DNA of 64,000 nt. It comes from Sclerotiophoma versabilis. Taxonomy: Eukaryota; Ascomycota; Dothideomycetes; Pleosporales; Didymellaceae. The stretch covers positions 930,001 to 994,000 of the forward strand of contig JAAROD010000033.1 in assembly GCA_012274445.1 (NCBI GenBank). The letters are read 5' to 3'. The translations under genes and the position numbers were made by a program. The notes below the pieces were generated by a model that made no database searches, was not told the DNA's origin, and saw only the letters and a program-made list of their open reading frames with translations. This document shows, piece by piece, positions 22,636 to 33,644 of the stretch. Every line of letters begins with the position of its first letter. Positions within the stretch are counted from its first letter, which is position 1.

Positions 22636-24792
22636 GATGTCTGGACGAAAGTCAATGACGTTACATACCAAACAGCGGCGAACAGTGGATCGTTCCTTGC
22701 ACACCATACCAAAAAGGTATGGTGAGGTTAGATGGTGGAGTAATAATAGGTGTTCAGCCTTACAGCACTCGGGTCCAAGAATATAACTCAGATTAGCAAG
22801 ATAGTACTTACACGTCGTTGTATGATCGTTTGGAGTGTCCTCTTTTCGGAGCCGGTATGCTCAACATGTTCTTCGACACCAGAACCCAGGTCGATTATAA
22901 ATATTAGGTCCAGGTAAGAACGACGTTGAGACTGACTCGCAGTGGTGGGGTGGAGAACCGGTTATGCAAGCATAGAGGTATACGGGACAGTGTGACTACC
23001 GTTAACAGAGTGTTGAGATATGCGGTATGTATCAGCGTAGAGAAGGTCCCTATCCAGACAGGTAAATCGCTCGTCTAATGAACCTGGATCGTATCGTAAT
23101 CCTGATCGAACGGGTCTCCGCTACTCCAGAATGTTGGTGATGACGTTGTAATGCACTTGTTTCCAGATGAACCAGTAGGATGAGAGAACAGCCCTTTAGG
23201 ATTGATGTCGGATGAGGAGTACGAAGCAGTTGTGCAGAAATTGAGCATCCAGCTCTTTCATACTATGCCCGTAGCCATCGCGCTACTAATGACCGACAAC
23301 CCTGACAAGCCACGAATCTTCGGGGCTGTCCATTTTGGGCGGAAATTGCCCCCCCTGGGCGTTCGGTCATGTCGCTACCGAACACAGATGCGCCACGAGC
23401 GCATGAACGTTCATACCGGGTACCTGACGGATAACGACAGAGACAGAAGCAGAGCCAGTCTAAAGGGTTGTGTCTCAGTTGTACCACCTAGAAATTTCAC
23501 GTGTAGGGGGAGGAGAAAAAGAATTACAGGAATTGGACATGGATGTAGTAACGGCGAGATGAAGCCTTCGAAACTTTGCGGGTGGAAAGGAGCGAATATC
23601 AAGAATCAACGAATGAGCCGGCTCGGCTGCTCCCTGGTCGGCAATCGTGGTTTGCTGATCTCCCCTCCTTTCGCCAATCGGGAGCTCAGGCCTGCAGGTG
23701 CCTGTGAGTTGTCTTGAGCAACTGCATACACCCGCGGCTGTGGTGAGCTGAATGGGACGCTGCTCTTGTGTCGATGATGCTGCAACACGGCCGATAAAAC
23801 GATGGTGATCACAATCCAGCCAGGGCCTTCCTGACATCTATCGTATGTGTAGATTTATGGCATCCCCTGTAATATGGGCGGACATATTCTACGACTCCCA
23901 AGCTGGATCTCTTACATCAATGCCATGGAGTGCCCTGCTGTGGGCTGCTGAAGCAGCGATACCCAACAGAAGCCGTGGCGCGCTTCCGCTGTACGTCGTC
24001 CATGGTACAAATTGCGCACCGCGTCTGACAGACTGAACCTACTTGTGCAGGTCTCCACGCTACACATTTTCACTACTTGCTTTTGCTGTCGCACATGAAT
24101 ACAGTATCGTTCCTAATGCAATTGCAATCAGCATTGCACAGGAGAAACCCTTGGGATGTTGCTTTTTCGATGTGATCATCGTTTGATCCCCAAGTTTCCG
24201 AGTGCCGAAGGACCTTATCCAATTGAAATGAGATGAGAGGTCGCAGAAGGACATTCGGAAAGGGCGAACAGACCATGCTTCATCCAGCAGCTATTGGTTG
24301 CGGCATTGGAATGTTGTAAATCTCAGAATTCGTAATGTGCAAGACCTCCTGGAGACGAAGGGTTTCGTTCCTATTGTTCGGAGCCAGCCGAGTCGTTGGC
24401 TCCGCAAACGGTTGGGATCGCGCGCAGTAGCTTGAATGCTGTGGAGCACGCCGGATCTGAAGCCGACAAGTCGGAAAATGTGCCCACATGCAGGACGACC
24501 TTCGCGATTAGGCACACGTCATAATTGCACTAAGCTATATGCAGTCTCCCCTTGAAGATCAACTTTTGTTAACACAATTTCTTCACGTCGTAATTGTCTG
24601 GCTCGACAATTCAACAACAGCAGCACACAAGGTCAAAAGACACCAATAGCAATTCGATTAATTGATCATCATGAAGGTATAGTACAGAATACACAGCGAT
24701 CGTAAAATTAAGTAAAATTAAAACCCCATTTATTGCAAATCCACTAGCAAAATGCATTCTGCCCATACTTCCAGGCCGAGATATATCAGACT
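22636..24792. other. 2.2-kb region without a supported gene
   Basis: Includes the upstream region of the F-box gene and the downstream region of the fasciclin gene. The longest frames (23202-23717 plus; 23475-23837 minus) overlap each other and lack domains. Nothing else can be supported. Confidence 0.5.
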
Positions 24793-26006
24793 TTAATTGA
24801 ATGCATAGACGGCGGCAGCGCCCAGAAGGGCACCCATGCCAACAGAACCTGTCTTCATAGCGGCGGGGGCACCAGCAGAGCTTGCCGAAGAGGCCCCAGG
24901 GGCGGCACCGCTAGTAGCCTCCTGGTTGATCGATGTGGTAGCTGTAGGCTGGCCAGAGGTGAAGGGAAGCTCAGAGACGGGGGTAGCGCCAGGGAAGGCA
25001 CCCTCACCCTCGTCGTCATCGGGCTTAGCAATAGTAGCGTTTCCAGGGTTGAGGACTTCATCGATAACGTGAACGACACCGTTGGCAACCAAGATATCGG
25101 CAATGGTGACGCGAGCGCTGTTGACGAAGATACGACCCTCGTCGCCAATAGTGATGGTGAGGTTCTGGCCGTTGAGGGTGGTGAGAGTAGTTCCGTTCTC
25201 GATTCCAGATGAGTAGCCGACGGTACCGTTAACGACGTGGTAGGTTAGGATGTTGGCAATATCCTCGGTGGACGCATTGGCGAGGACAGAACCAATATCG
25301 CGGAAAGCTTCGGTGGAAGGAGCGAAAATGGTAACGTCCGGGATGGTGTCGACAGCCTCGAGCAGGTTGGTCGCGTTCAGAGCACCGCGAAGGCCAGTAA
25401 GGTTGGCAGTTGTGAGGGTGTCCGAAACGACCTCAGGCAGGACAAGGAATCGATCAATGACATGAATGACACCACCAGTGAAGTTGACATCCTATGATAG
25501 GTCAGAAGACATTCACTGTCATAAAGATGTGGTTAACTTACAGCCTGAGAGACGGACGAGTTTGACAGAAGACCACTGAAGAAGGTAACGTTGCCTCCAG
25601 TAGTGACAGCATTGACGACCTGGCCGCCAGTGACGTTGGTGAAGAGCGGGTTGGTCAAGAGAGTTGGGACGAATTGGCTCTGGTTTGTAATGGCGGATGA
25701 AAGGACTGTGCCATTGAGGACGTGGTACTGCAGGAGCGCAGTGAGAAGTCCCTCGTTCGAAGTTAACTCTTGGAGCGTCGCGTTGCCAACACTGGCAAAG
25801 GCTTCGTTGGAAGGTGCGAGGATGGTGATGTTCTGTGCGCTACTGAGGCTCTCAACGAGTTGAGCAAGGCCTGGAAGGGCAAGAACGCCGCTCAAGCTAG
25901 TGAGCTGAGAGGACGAGTTCAACGCCTGAGCGAGAGATGGGGCAGTGCCGTTTGTCTGAGCCAGGACGGCGCTCGCAAAAGCGAGAACAGACAACTTGGA
26001 AAGCAT
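24793..26006 (-). CDS. Secreted or GPI-anchored fasciclin (FAS1) domain protein
   Basis: Two exons, 26006-25542 and 25491-24793, with a 50-nt phase-0 intron (GTAAGT...TAG), encode 387 residues. The ATG at 26006 starts a signal peptide (MLSKLSVLAFASAVLAQ). Two FAS1 domains follow, about residues 20-160 and 165-300. Each has the hallmark (N)ITILAPSNEAF / VTIFAPSTEAF and a YHV(L/V)NGTV segment, with several N-glycosylation sites. The C-terminus is Ser/Ala/Thr-rich and ends in a short hydrophobic tail (MGALLGAAAVYAF), consistent with a GPI anchor, though no basic tail follows. FAS1 proteins mediate adhesion at the cell surface; the specific role here is inferred from family only. Confidence 0.9.
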
Positions 26007-27548
26007 AATGAAGCTTGATGGCAATTGAAACGAGTCTGTTAATTGGTCAAGGAGTAAGAACGAGTCGGCAAAGTGGTTCTCAATCTCAACGAGGGGACTA
26101 ACAAGGGGAAACAAAGTATATGTACCATTTGCTCAGATCTCTCATACCTTGTCACACCTGATCCTGGTTGCCATGCTTCAAGGGTCGAACACCGAGTGCC
26201 ACCGGCCCGCTCTTCTTCGCATAGCCCCAAGAATTCAAGTTCCGTCCAATGAGGCCTAGACGTCTAGCACGATAGTCCTAAAGTGAAGGTGATGCAATTG
26301 ATGGTCGTCCAGTAAGGTTGCCGCATACCACAGCCAAGTCACCAAGGAAACAAACAAGTGGGACGATGTTACCAGCACAGCGTGCGTCTGTAAGCATCGT
26401 GGCAGGGCTCAAGCGGCTAGTTCTCCGCATGCGTTAGACGGCGCGGCAGAGTCATTGAGGCTGTAGCGAAAGCCTTGGAAACAAAGCATTCTTCCGGTCA
26501 TGCTCATCTTTGATATAGTTGTTTGCATCTTCCATGCAATTTCACATTGTCGCATTACTGTAGTAGCCAAACATTGTACAGAAAAACGCGAATGCCGTCG
26601 ATTTGGCTAACAATAACATGGAAAGACTGAGGTGCAATGAAGAGGTGAGGTCCATACACTATGCACCACGACGCCGGTCGATCCGAACTGCGTGTGGAGA
26701 AGCCTTGGCCGACGTATACCATCACCCAAATTCGCCTGGTCCGGAGCCCTGATTTTCAGGATCTGAGGGCTGGATCGAAGATTTTCGCAGCAGATCGCAC
26801 GCCCAAGGCCCGCCATCACAAGGCGCGTGCGCGTCTTTTCGCTTGGGAGCAGGATCTTTCACTATGGGGAACCCCAGCCATGCCCGAACAAGGTGCACTA
26901 GTGCTGCAAACGGAAATCAGCTTGTGGAAGCGCAATTGAGCACTGACAAGCACGCGATGCGCGTGTCGAATCGATCAAAATATTTCGAGCACCAAAGATG
27001 AGATGTAATAACTTCGCTCTTAGATATGTTGAGACTGGCGTGCGAGCTTGAAGGACATCACAGCCTGAATCTGTTGTGAGGGTCGCCTAAGCAACGGCAA
27101 GTTTTCGCCTAGTATTACTAGCCGACGCCTGCGCGCCTGATCACATGTCTTGCCTTGAAGCCTAAAGTAGCGATTGTAGCATCAATCGGGTAATATTAGC
27201 TGAGCTTCTTTGTTTCAACCCTTGTACGATTTCTTCTGCGCATCGCGAACCGTTTTGACAATCCAACTGAAATTGCGCACTCAAACCACGCATCTCGAGC
27301 CTGCTACTAAACGGCTCAGAGATTGCATGTTACATCCTGACATCATTTATCTCAACGATTCAGGCAGGTCGGTACATTCGCGGGGCGACTCGCTCTTGAC
27401 TTTTGGAGATTGCGCCCTGTCCACGGAGAACAGAGGTCATATAGCGATGACGCGACATTCCCGGGGTGGTGCCATTCCCAATGTTCCCTGCCGTCGATTG
27501 TCGGTGGTCAAGCCAACTTAACTACAAGGTCGAGGTATTCCTTCATGT
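26007..27548. other. 1.5-kb region without a supported gene
   Basis: Contains the promoter of the fasciclin gene and the 3' flank of the quinate activator gene. Frames are short and unrecognised; the plus-strand frame at 26661-26939 has no conserved feature. Confidence 0.5.
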
Positions 27549-29720
27549 TCAGCTCGCGTCGTAGAAGTTATAATGATCCAGGTCGCCAAGGTCAGCAGAT
27601 TCCTGTCCTATAAATGCTGAAGACTGCATCGGTATGAACTCGCTGAACAGATCGGCCATGTTTGCGTCAGGAGCAAAGCCAAGGTTTTGCATGAATTGTG
27701 GCTGGTTTTCGAGCTTGTTCGTGCTGTCGAGCGAAGCTAAATCGTCGAAGAAGCTTTCAAGGTCTCCCGGGATGTCTGGGTAGCGAGGGTCAGCTTGGGC
27801 AGGGCGAGGCGCGTTAAGAAAGGATTCAATCTGCTGATTCGTATTTGCACCCAATACGTCTGGGAGGCTGCCACCGCTTTGACCCTGCACACTCCTTGCA
27901 TCGTTCGCTCCTGCAACCTGGCCCTTTGTATGGTTGTCAGAGAGAGGCTGGTGAATCGAGTCAGGGGTTGGCATTTGCATGACCGCGATGGACCGCCTAG
28001 AGTGCAATGGAGGTGAACGAATGTCTGGTACTGTCTTTCGCCATGTTCGGTCAATTTCAGATTGTAGCTTCTGCATGCGAGCACGCAATGCTGGGTCCGA
28101 CAAGAAATGAGTACTGTGTCGCTTTACAATCCCCATGAGACAATGCACAACTGGCGGCAAGCTTGTCAGACCGAGCCGGTTAGGGGAAGGCTCAAGCAAT
28201 TCCAAGATTCGTTGTAGCCAAGGCTGTGCTGGCATTAAGGAAAGTGCGGTACAGTGGTAAGTCAGCTGTAATAACACAGCGGGTGGAGTCGGAGGAGTCG
28301 GAGCAGTCTCGGACTGTAGGTAGTCAAGTTTGGAAGGTAATGCTGCCCTCCAGTCGTTCAATCGTTGCATTGTGTCCTGGATTGGCAGGCCGGAGGGTGA
28401 GGCAAGCTCACTGGTAACCAGGATGTCAAGCACATTAAGAAGGTGCTGAAAGCTGCTGAAAGCCAAAAGTGGTGTCCTTGATTGCTGCAAAGAGGCAGTG
28501 TTGGAACCACCGGACCATGGCTGCCACTCTTCGAGACCGTCTTCGTCGATTCGTCCAAGCTGCTCAATATCACATTTCCGGAAGTATGGACGTCTTCCCA
28601 GTTGCAGGGCAAGCATGCTATCCAGAACGAGGCATCCCCCAAAAACGTGCATGCGCCGTGTACTGGGGATCAGTGAGACTTGATCTACGTTTTCAAGCAC
28701 TCGTGAAGCGCAGCCAACTAGCAACCAGGCAGCTTCCATCAGTGACTGGGCAATACTGAATATCGCAAGGTTGAGGAGTGCCTTAACGTGTCCAAGGTCA
28801 AAGGCGCCCAGTTCATGAGGAATCAAGGATCTAGCAATGTCGTAGAGCTGCTTTGGTGTCATCGAACCTTGATTGGGATGACTCATTGAGCTCGTTGTAC
28901 TAGACTCGTAAGTCGATGCTACAGCCAGTATACTCCAAAGCTCTGCATGAGAGCCAGATTCCGGTGCATCAAAGGATAGTTGCATACCCGTCGCAGGATA
29001 TGAATACGAAAGCTTCAGTATATCATGCTTCTCGCATATTGGAAGCCAACACTGAGTGTAGGTGAAGTACGTCTCGATCTGTTTCCAGCTGTCCAGAGGA
29101 AGAGTTATGAGCAAGATGTCTTTGACAGGCTGTTGTGTCAATGCTAGTGCTTGCTGAGCTGGCGGTTGTGGGGAGACCAGGTCGTATGGAAGCACCTGAT
29201 TGAAGTTATCGTTGATGACGGCAGGAGCTGGCGCGAGAGCCGGCGCGGATTCCTCAACATCCGAATTGTCATCGGGCGACGGCGGACTTGAGTCATGCCG
29301 TGATGGTTCTCTCCCTGATAGCAAAGTGTCAACGTCTCTGTTAAATCGCGTCTTGCGCCATTGCCTATGGAGTCTGTTCGATTCCTTGGAATCGCGGCTG
29401 AGCAATAGTGACGACAACCCTTCTCTTGCTAGTCTATCGTTGAGATATTTCTCGTTCTCGGAATTTTGCTGGAACAATGTTGCCAGCGCCAACTCAAGGA
29501 CACGGATGTAGCCAGGTTGTATACCTCGTTTCTTAGGGTTTGTTGTGTATGTGCAACCTCGCTTTGACGTCATGCAAGTGGAGCATGTTGGCTGATCGCC
29601 ATCACACTTTTCACGAGCAACTCGACACTGGTCGCAAGCTCGCGAGACTCTGGTACGTTTGGCTGGCTTATCTGGGTCCTGAGGGGCTGGTCTACGCTTT
29701 TGCTGGCTTTGTACAGGCAT
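27549..29720 (-). CDS. qutA: Quinate pathway transcriptional activator (QUTA / QA-1F type)
   Basis: Zn2Cys6 regulator of 723 residues with no evident intron. The ATG at 29720 gives MPVQSQQKRR followed by KRTRVSRACDQCR; the longer upstream frame lacks ATG. The zinc cluster CDQCRVAREKC...C-x2-C-x6-C is directly followed by NPKKRGIQPGYIRVLELAL, a linker block characteristic of quinate activators. The middle carries a fungal-type regulatory region (ETYFTYTQCWLPICEKHDI, ELWSILAVAS, FGGCLVLDSMLALQLGRRPYF). The C-terminus is acidic (DLESFFDDLASLDS), as expected for an activation domain. In Aspergillus and Neurospora this protein switches on quinate/shikimate catabolism when the repressor is relieved by quinate. 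It diverges from the repressor gene across 847 bp. The family call is strong; the identity of its targets is inferred. Confidence 0.9.
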   Translation of the reverse strand: MPVQSQQKRRPAPQDPDKPAKRTRVSRACDQCRVAREKCDGDQPTCSTCMTSKRGCTYTTNPKKRGIQPGYIRVLELALATLFQQNSENEKYLNDRLAREGLSSLLLSRDSKESNRLHRQWRKTRFNRDVDTLLSGREPSRHDSSPPSPDDNSDVEESAPALAPAPAVINDNFNQVLPYDLVSPQPPAQQALALTQQPVKDILLITLPLDSWKQIETYFTYTQCWLPICEKHDILKLSYSYPATGMQLSFDAPESGSHAELWSILAVASTYESSTTSSMSHPNQGSMTPKQLYDIARSLIPHELGAFDLGHVKALLNLAIFSIAQSLMEAAWLLVGCASRVLENVDQVSLIPSTRRMHVFGGCLVLDSMLALQLGRRPYFRKCDIEQLGRIDEDGLEEWQPWSGGSNTASLQQSRTPLLAFSSFQHLLNVLDILVTSELASPSGLPIQDTMQRLNDWRAALPSKLDYLQSETAPTPPTPPAVLLQLTYHCTALSLMPAQPWLQRILELLEPSPNRLGLTSLPPVVHCLMGIVKRHSTHFLSDPALRARMQKLQSEIDRTWRKTVPDIRSPPLHSRRSIAVMQMPTPDSIHQPLSDNHTKGQVAGANDARSVQGQSGGSLPDVLGANTNQQIESFLNAPRPAQADPRYPDIPGDLESFFDDLASLDSTNKLENQPQFMQNLGFAPDANMADLFSEFIPMQSSAFIGQESADLGDLDHYNFYDAS

Positions 29721-30567
29721 GAGCGCCCTCCAGTAGCTCTGGTAGGTGTAAATGTGGCCAGTATTGACCCGGGAGAGACACAGACGGACAGCTGTCGTTG
29801 GTGGTTCCAGCAGGACTGGTTCAGGGCACGTCACGAAACTAGATTCCAACTGCACCTGTATGCAAACATAGAAGTTCCCAACGTCTATACTGCAACACAG
29901 AAGCTGTGAGGTACGAGGTTCTCCCGGAGAACTGGATCAACAGAGTATTGTCTAAAGGGAGGATAAGAGATTTCGCCGTTGCATCTGTGCTCTTCTGCGT
30001 CTCAGTTAGCTCGCCCTGGACAGCATCTTGTGAGTTGTACAACGTACAATGTCTCTTGTTTTTCAATGAGCTTGGCTTGCCACAGTTCTTGCCTCACCCC
30101 TGATGCGCTTTAGTAATTGATGATGGAGGAATGGGTTGCTGTAGCTGGGGGTGGAGCGGAGAGCTGTGCGTGCGTGTCTGGGGAAGGAACAATTGCGGGG
30201 AAGAACTCTCATCCGAAGCGCGACGGCTTGCTCCTCCACCAAGCCTCGCCCTCCACTTCCGCACCGCGCCGTGTGCTATGGCAGTGCCAGTACCAGTACA
30301 CATCACACCTGCGATATTACACCTGTTCCCCCAATCACCGGACTGAAGGTCTTTCTGTTCAGTCTGAGCGAAGCCGCCATTCATTCCAGATGTTGTGTGC
30401 ATCACGTTCCCTTTAGCCGGGCAGCGTATCGCGCGTAAAAGAAATACCGAGAAACCCGAGCAGAGCGTTGCAGTCAGCCACAGCCCACGACGGCCTTGAC
30501 AACTCTCGAAACTCTCGCAACTGTCGAGAAGGTACACTCTAGGAACTACTGAACCCAGTTCCTCGCC
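29721..30567. promoter_or_regulatory. Bidirectional qutA/qutR intergenic region
   Basis: Shared upstream region of the activator and repressor genes. Three CreA-type SYGGGG motifs lie within 56 bp: CTGGGG at 30145-30150, CTGGGG at 30178-30183 and GCGGGG at 30195-30200. A GGATAA half-site at 29961 resembles one arm of the published 16-bp QA-1F site (GGRTAARYRYTTAYCC), but the second arm is poor. This suggests, without proving it, carbon catabolite control of the pair. Confidence 0.5.
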
Positions 30568-33298
30568 ATGGCGTCTGCAGCAGTAGGGACGAAGAGGTCC
30601 TTCGCCGCCATGAGCGAGGATAGTCGTTCACCCACGACTGCGCTGTCGACCTTGCATGATGTGAACATGTCTGGAGGTGTGTATTCACGTCAGCGGTCCA
30701 AACCGAACATGGAGGGTTCATGTGAGTGGCGTCGAGACTACTGCACCATCTATGCGCTGACCCGGAGTAGTAACATCCATGACTTCCAGCGCCCGTTCTA
30801 CCCCACGACATACACCAGTACCAACTTTACCACCGAGTGAAATCCGTCGAGTGTTCGAACCAGATGCGTCTATTGTGCTCATCGGTATGCGTGGCACCGG
30901 CAAGTCGACACTTGCTGTGATAGCGTCTATGGCTTGTCGGCGCCGTGTAGTCGACATCGACGACCTCTTCCAAGAAGCAACAGGCTTCTCTACAGCCAAG
31001 TACCGCAAGCAATTTGGCGCATCCAATCACAACCTGCGACAGGAAGAGCTCTTGCGGACTGCTCTTCGAGCACACGACAAGGGAGCAATCATAGTCTGTA
31101 ATGGGGGTTCGTTGGAGAGAAACGGGCAGCTACTTATGCAGGAATTTGCTGGGACACATCCTGTCATTCACATCGTGCGAGATCTGCACAGTATACATGA
31201 GTACCTCGGAGGAGTTGAGCTCTGCAGGTTGAGGGATATGCTAGCCTTCAGTGCGCCCATCCTACGTCGTTGCTCGAATTACGAGTTCTGTAATATCTCA
31301 GAACATGCGCCCACTCGATCCAATACGCCATCAGACCAACCGTTTGCGCCGGCTTTCCTTACGCTCAAGCGGGCTCAGCGTACCTTTTTAAAGTTCCTGT
31401 CCCTCATCTTGACACGCGACACGGTAGAGGGTCCTGTGGGCAACGCTAATCCTCCGCTGGAACCGGGGTATCCATTATCAGATGTGGCCACCGAATTGAG
31501 AAAATACACCTGCGCTGTTCAGGTGCCGCTATCAGATCTGCTGGCAGAAGACGTGGATATTCAGAGTCTTGAATATGGCTCCGACGCCTTTGAGGTGGTG
31601 GTTGACCCTACGGAACTCGATGCCCACAACCAGCGACTACGAACGGAACGAGCGGACGATATAAGCAACTGTATCTCTAAGATACGTCGCAGCACTGTTG
31701 TGCCCATACTCTACCATGTGTTACCTTCAGCATCGAAAGACTACAGTCGAGGATCGTACCTAGAGCATGTACGCCATGGTTTACGGATGGCGCCTGAGTT
31801 CATATCTATCGACTTGTCTATTGGTGCAGAGACGGTGGCTGAGCTCATCGCTTCTCGAGGCAAGTCCAAGGTTATCGGGCATGTACACGCAGATAAGAGT
31901 TGGGATCACCGCTCATGGGGGAGCTATTATGAGACTGCGGTGCGACTGGGCTGTAATGTCGTGCGGTTCACGCGTCCAGCCAAATCCATTGACGACGATG
32001 CTTCGGTGCACCACCTGAGGTCAAAGATTCACGCAAGAAACAGCACTGTTCCGTTGATCTGCCACAACACAGGGCGGGCGGGACGTCGTTCAACGTGTTT
32101 CAACAAGCATCTCACCTCCGTCATACCAGAGAGAGTGCGGGACAAGGCTGACTTCGGAGCAAGATGCGAACGCAACCCCGAGACTTCCTGGCTCACTGCA
32201 CGGGAAGTTACGCGAGCTCTGTACTCAACGTTTACCTTTGACATGATGAAGATTCACCTCATCGGCGCGCGGACGCAATATAGCTTATCGCCAGCTATGC
32301 ACAACGCTGGGTACGCAGCTTGCGGCATGCCCCATGAGTTCAAGTGCGTTCAGACATCAACGTTGAAGAGTTTGCAAGAGTTTGTGCACGATCCGAACTT
32401 TGGTGGATGCATTGTCATCCAGCCATTCAAGATTGAAGTCATATCGCTTGCAGACTCTCTCAGCCAACACGCTAGAGCGATTGGGGCGGTCAACACTCTG
32501 ATTCCTGTTCGACACCTCAACGGCGACGGCAGTATCCCTGGTGATCTGGAGCTCTTCCAGGAGCGCTGTCAATCAGGAGCTGTACAAGCACTCCACGGAG
32601 ATAACACTGAGTGGATCGGCATCAGATCTTGTATACGAAGAGGACTGTCTCCTGCGAACGCGGTCCGGCCGACAACGTGTGCTTTGGTCATTGGCGCAGG
32701 CGGGATGGCGAGAAGTTCGGTGTACGCGTTGTTACAACTGGGGGTGAAGAACATGGTCGTGTTTAACCGAACGTTGGAGAAGGCGGAAGATCTAGTCGTG
32801 CACTTCACTCGACTTGTTTCGTCTTCGGCTGGAGCCAGTCTGGTACCATCGGCCACGGTACAGGGCTCCCGACCCATGTTTCACACGATGAAGTCTCGAG
32901 ACGAAGCTTGGCCAGAGGGATTCCGGCAGCCAACGATTATAGTGTCGTGTATTCCCGCTGACCCGATAGACGACAATCCTGCGCCACACTTTACGCTGCC
33001 AGAGCAGTGGCTGAAGAGCCCAACAGGAGGGGTGGTGATGGAGCTTGCATACAGAACACTCAACACGCCGTTGATGAATCAGATACGAGAGGAGCCTTCG
33101 AGGCTATGGACGTTCATGGATGGGCTTGATTGGCTGCCAGAGCAGGCATTTGCACAGTTCGAGTTGTTCACGGGGAAACGGGCACCACGTCGAATCATGC
33201 GAGAGGTAGTGTTGCAAGCGTGGAGGGACGAGCATGGCAACGCTGATGCGGAGATGGTGGAGAGGAGGATGAAGGCGATTGATGACCAGGAGCCTTGA
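30568..33298 (+). CDS. qutR: Quinate pathway repressor (QUTR / QA-1S type)
   Basis: Two exons, 30568-30676 and 30771-33298 (94-nt intron, GTGTGT...CTGAC...TAG), give about 878 residues, close to the roughly 920 of known repressors. The upstream ATG at 30568 adds a Ser-rich leader (MASAAVGTKRSFAAM) in phase with the main exon. The protein mirrors the last three domains of the shikimate-pathway AROM enzyme. First is a shikimate-kinase-like domain with P-loop GMRGTGKST (about 75-83). Next is a type-I dehydroquinase-like domain. Last is a shikimate-dehydrogenase-like domain with YSLSPAMHN and a VIGAGGMARS nucleotide fold. In the dehydroquinase-like part, the position expected for the Schiff-base lysine appears to be Arg (NVVRF), which fits a non-catalytic inducer sensor. 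It represses by binding the activator; quinate relieves this. Confidence 0.9.
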
Positions 33299-33644
33299 AG
33301 AGGATAGCACGAGCAAACACAATGGAAACAGTTCACGTTAACGAGACATGTGCGAAGCTTGATCGGCGGCGAGAGGATGAGGGTCAGACGTGGAGAGGGC
33401 TGGCTTTTGCGCTTATCGTTGTGCTGATAGGGGCGGTTGGCTAGTGGCATAGCCCTGCAGGCGATCTGCGGCACGTTGCACAGACGACGGTGAAGTTGCA
33501 ATGCAGACGCGTCTAGCCAAAGACAACAACGCGCTGGCTCGTGCAAACACAGCTAACGCGGGTAGACTTGGACGCGGGTAGAAGGCGCGGTGCAGAGCTC
33601 GAGCACACTACTATGCCTCACCGCGACGCAGCAATTGCCCACTG
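33299..33644. other. Short intergenic region
   Basis: Lies between the repressor gene and the next plus-strand gene and should contain a terminator and a promoter. No specific site could be assigned. Confidence 0.4.

Noticed and set aside
29721..29855. Longer N-terminus for the quinate activator
   Set aside because: The upstream codons start at GTG, not ATG, and the ATG at 29720 gives the N-terminus expected for the family.
29961..29976. QA-1F binding site candidate GGATAAGAGATTTCGC
   Set aside because: Only the left arm fits the 16-bp palindromic consensus; about four positions mismatch, so it is not listed as a separate site.
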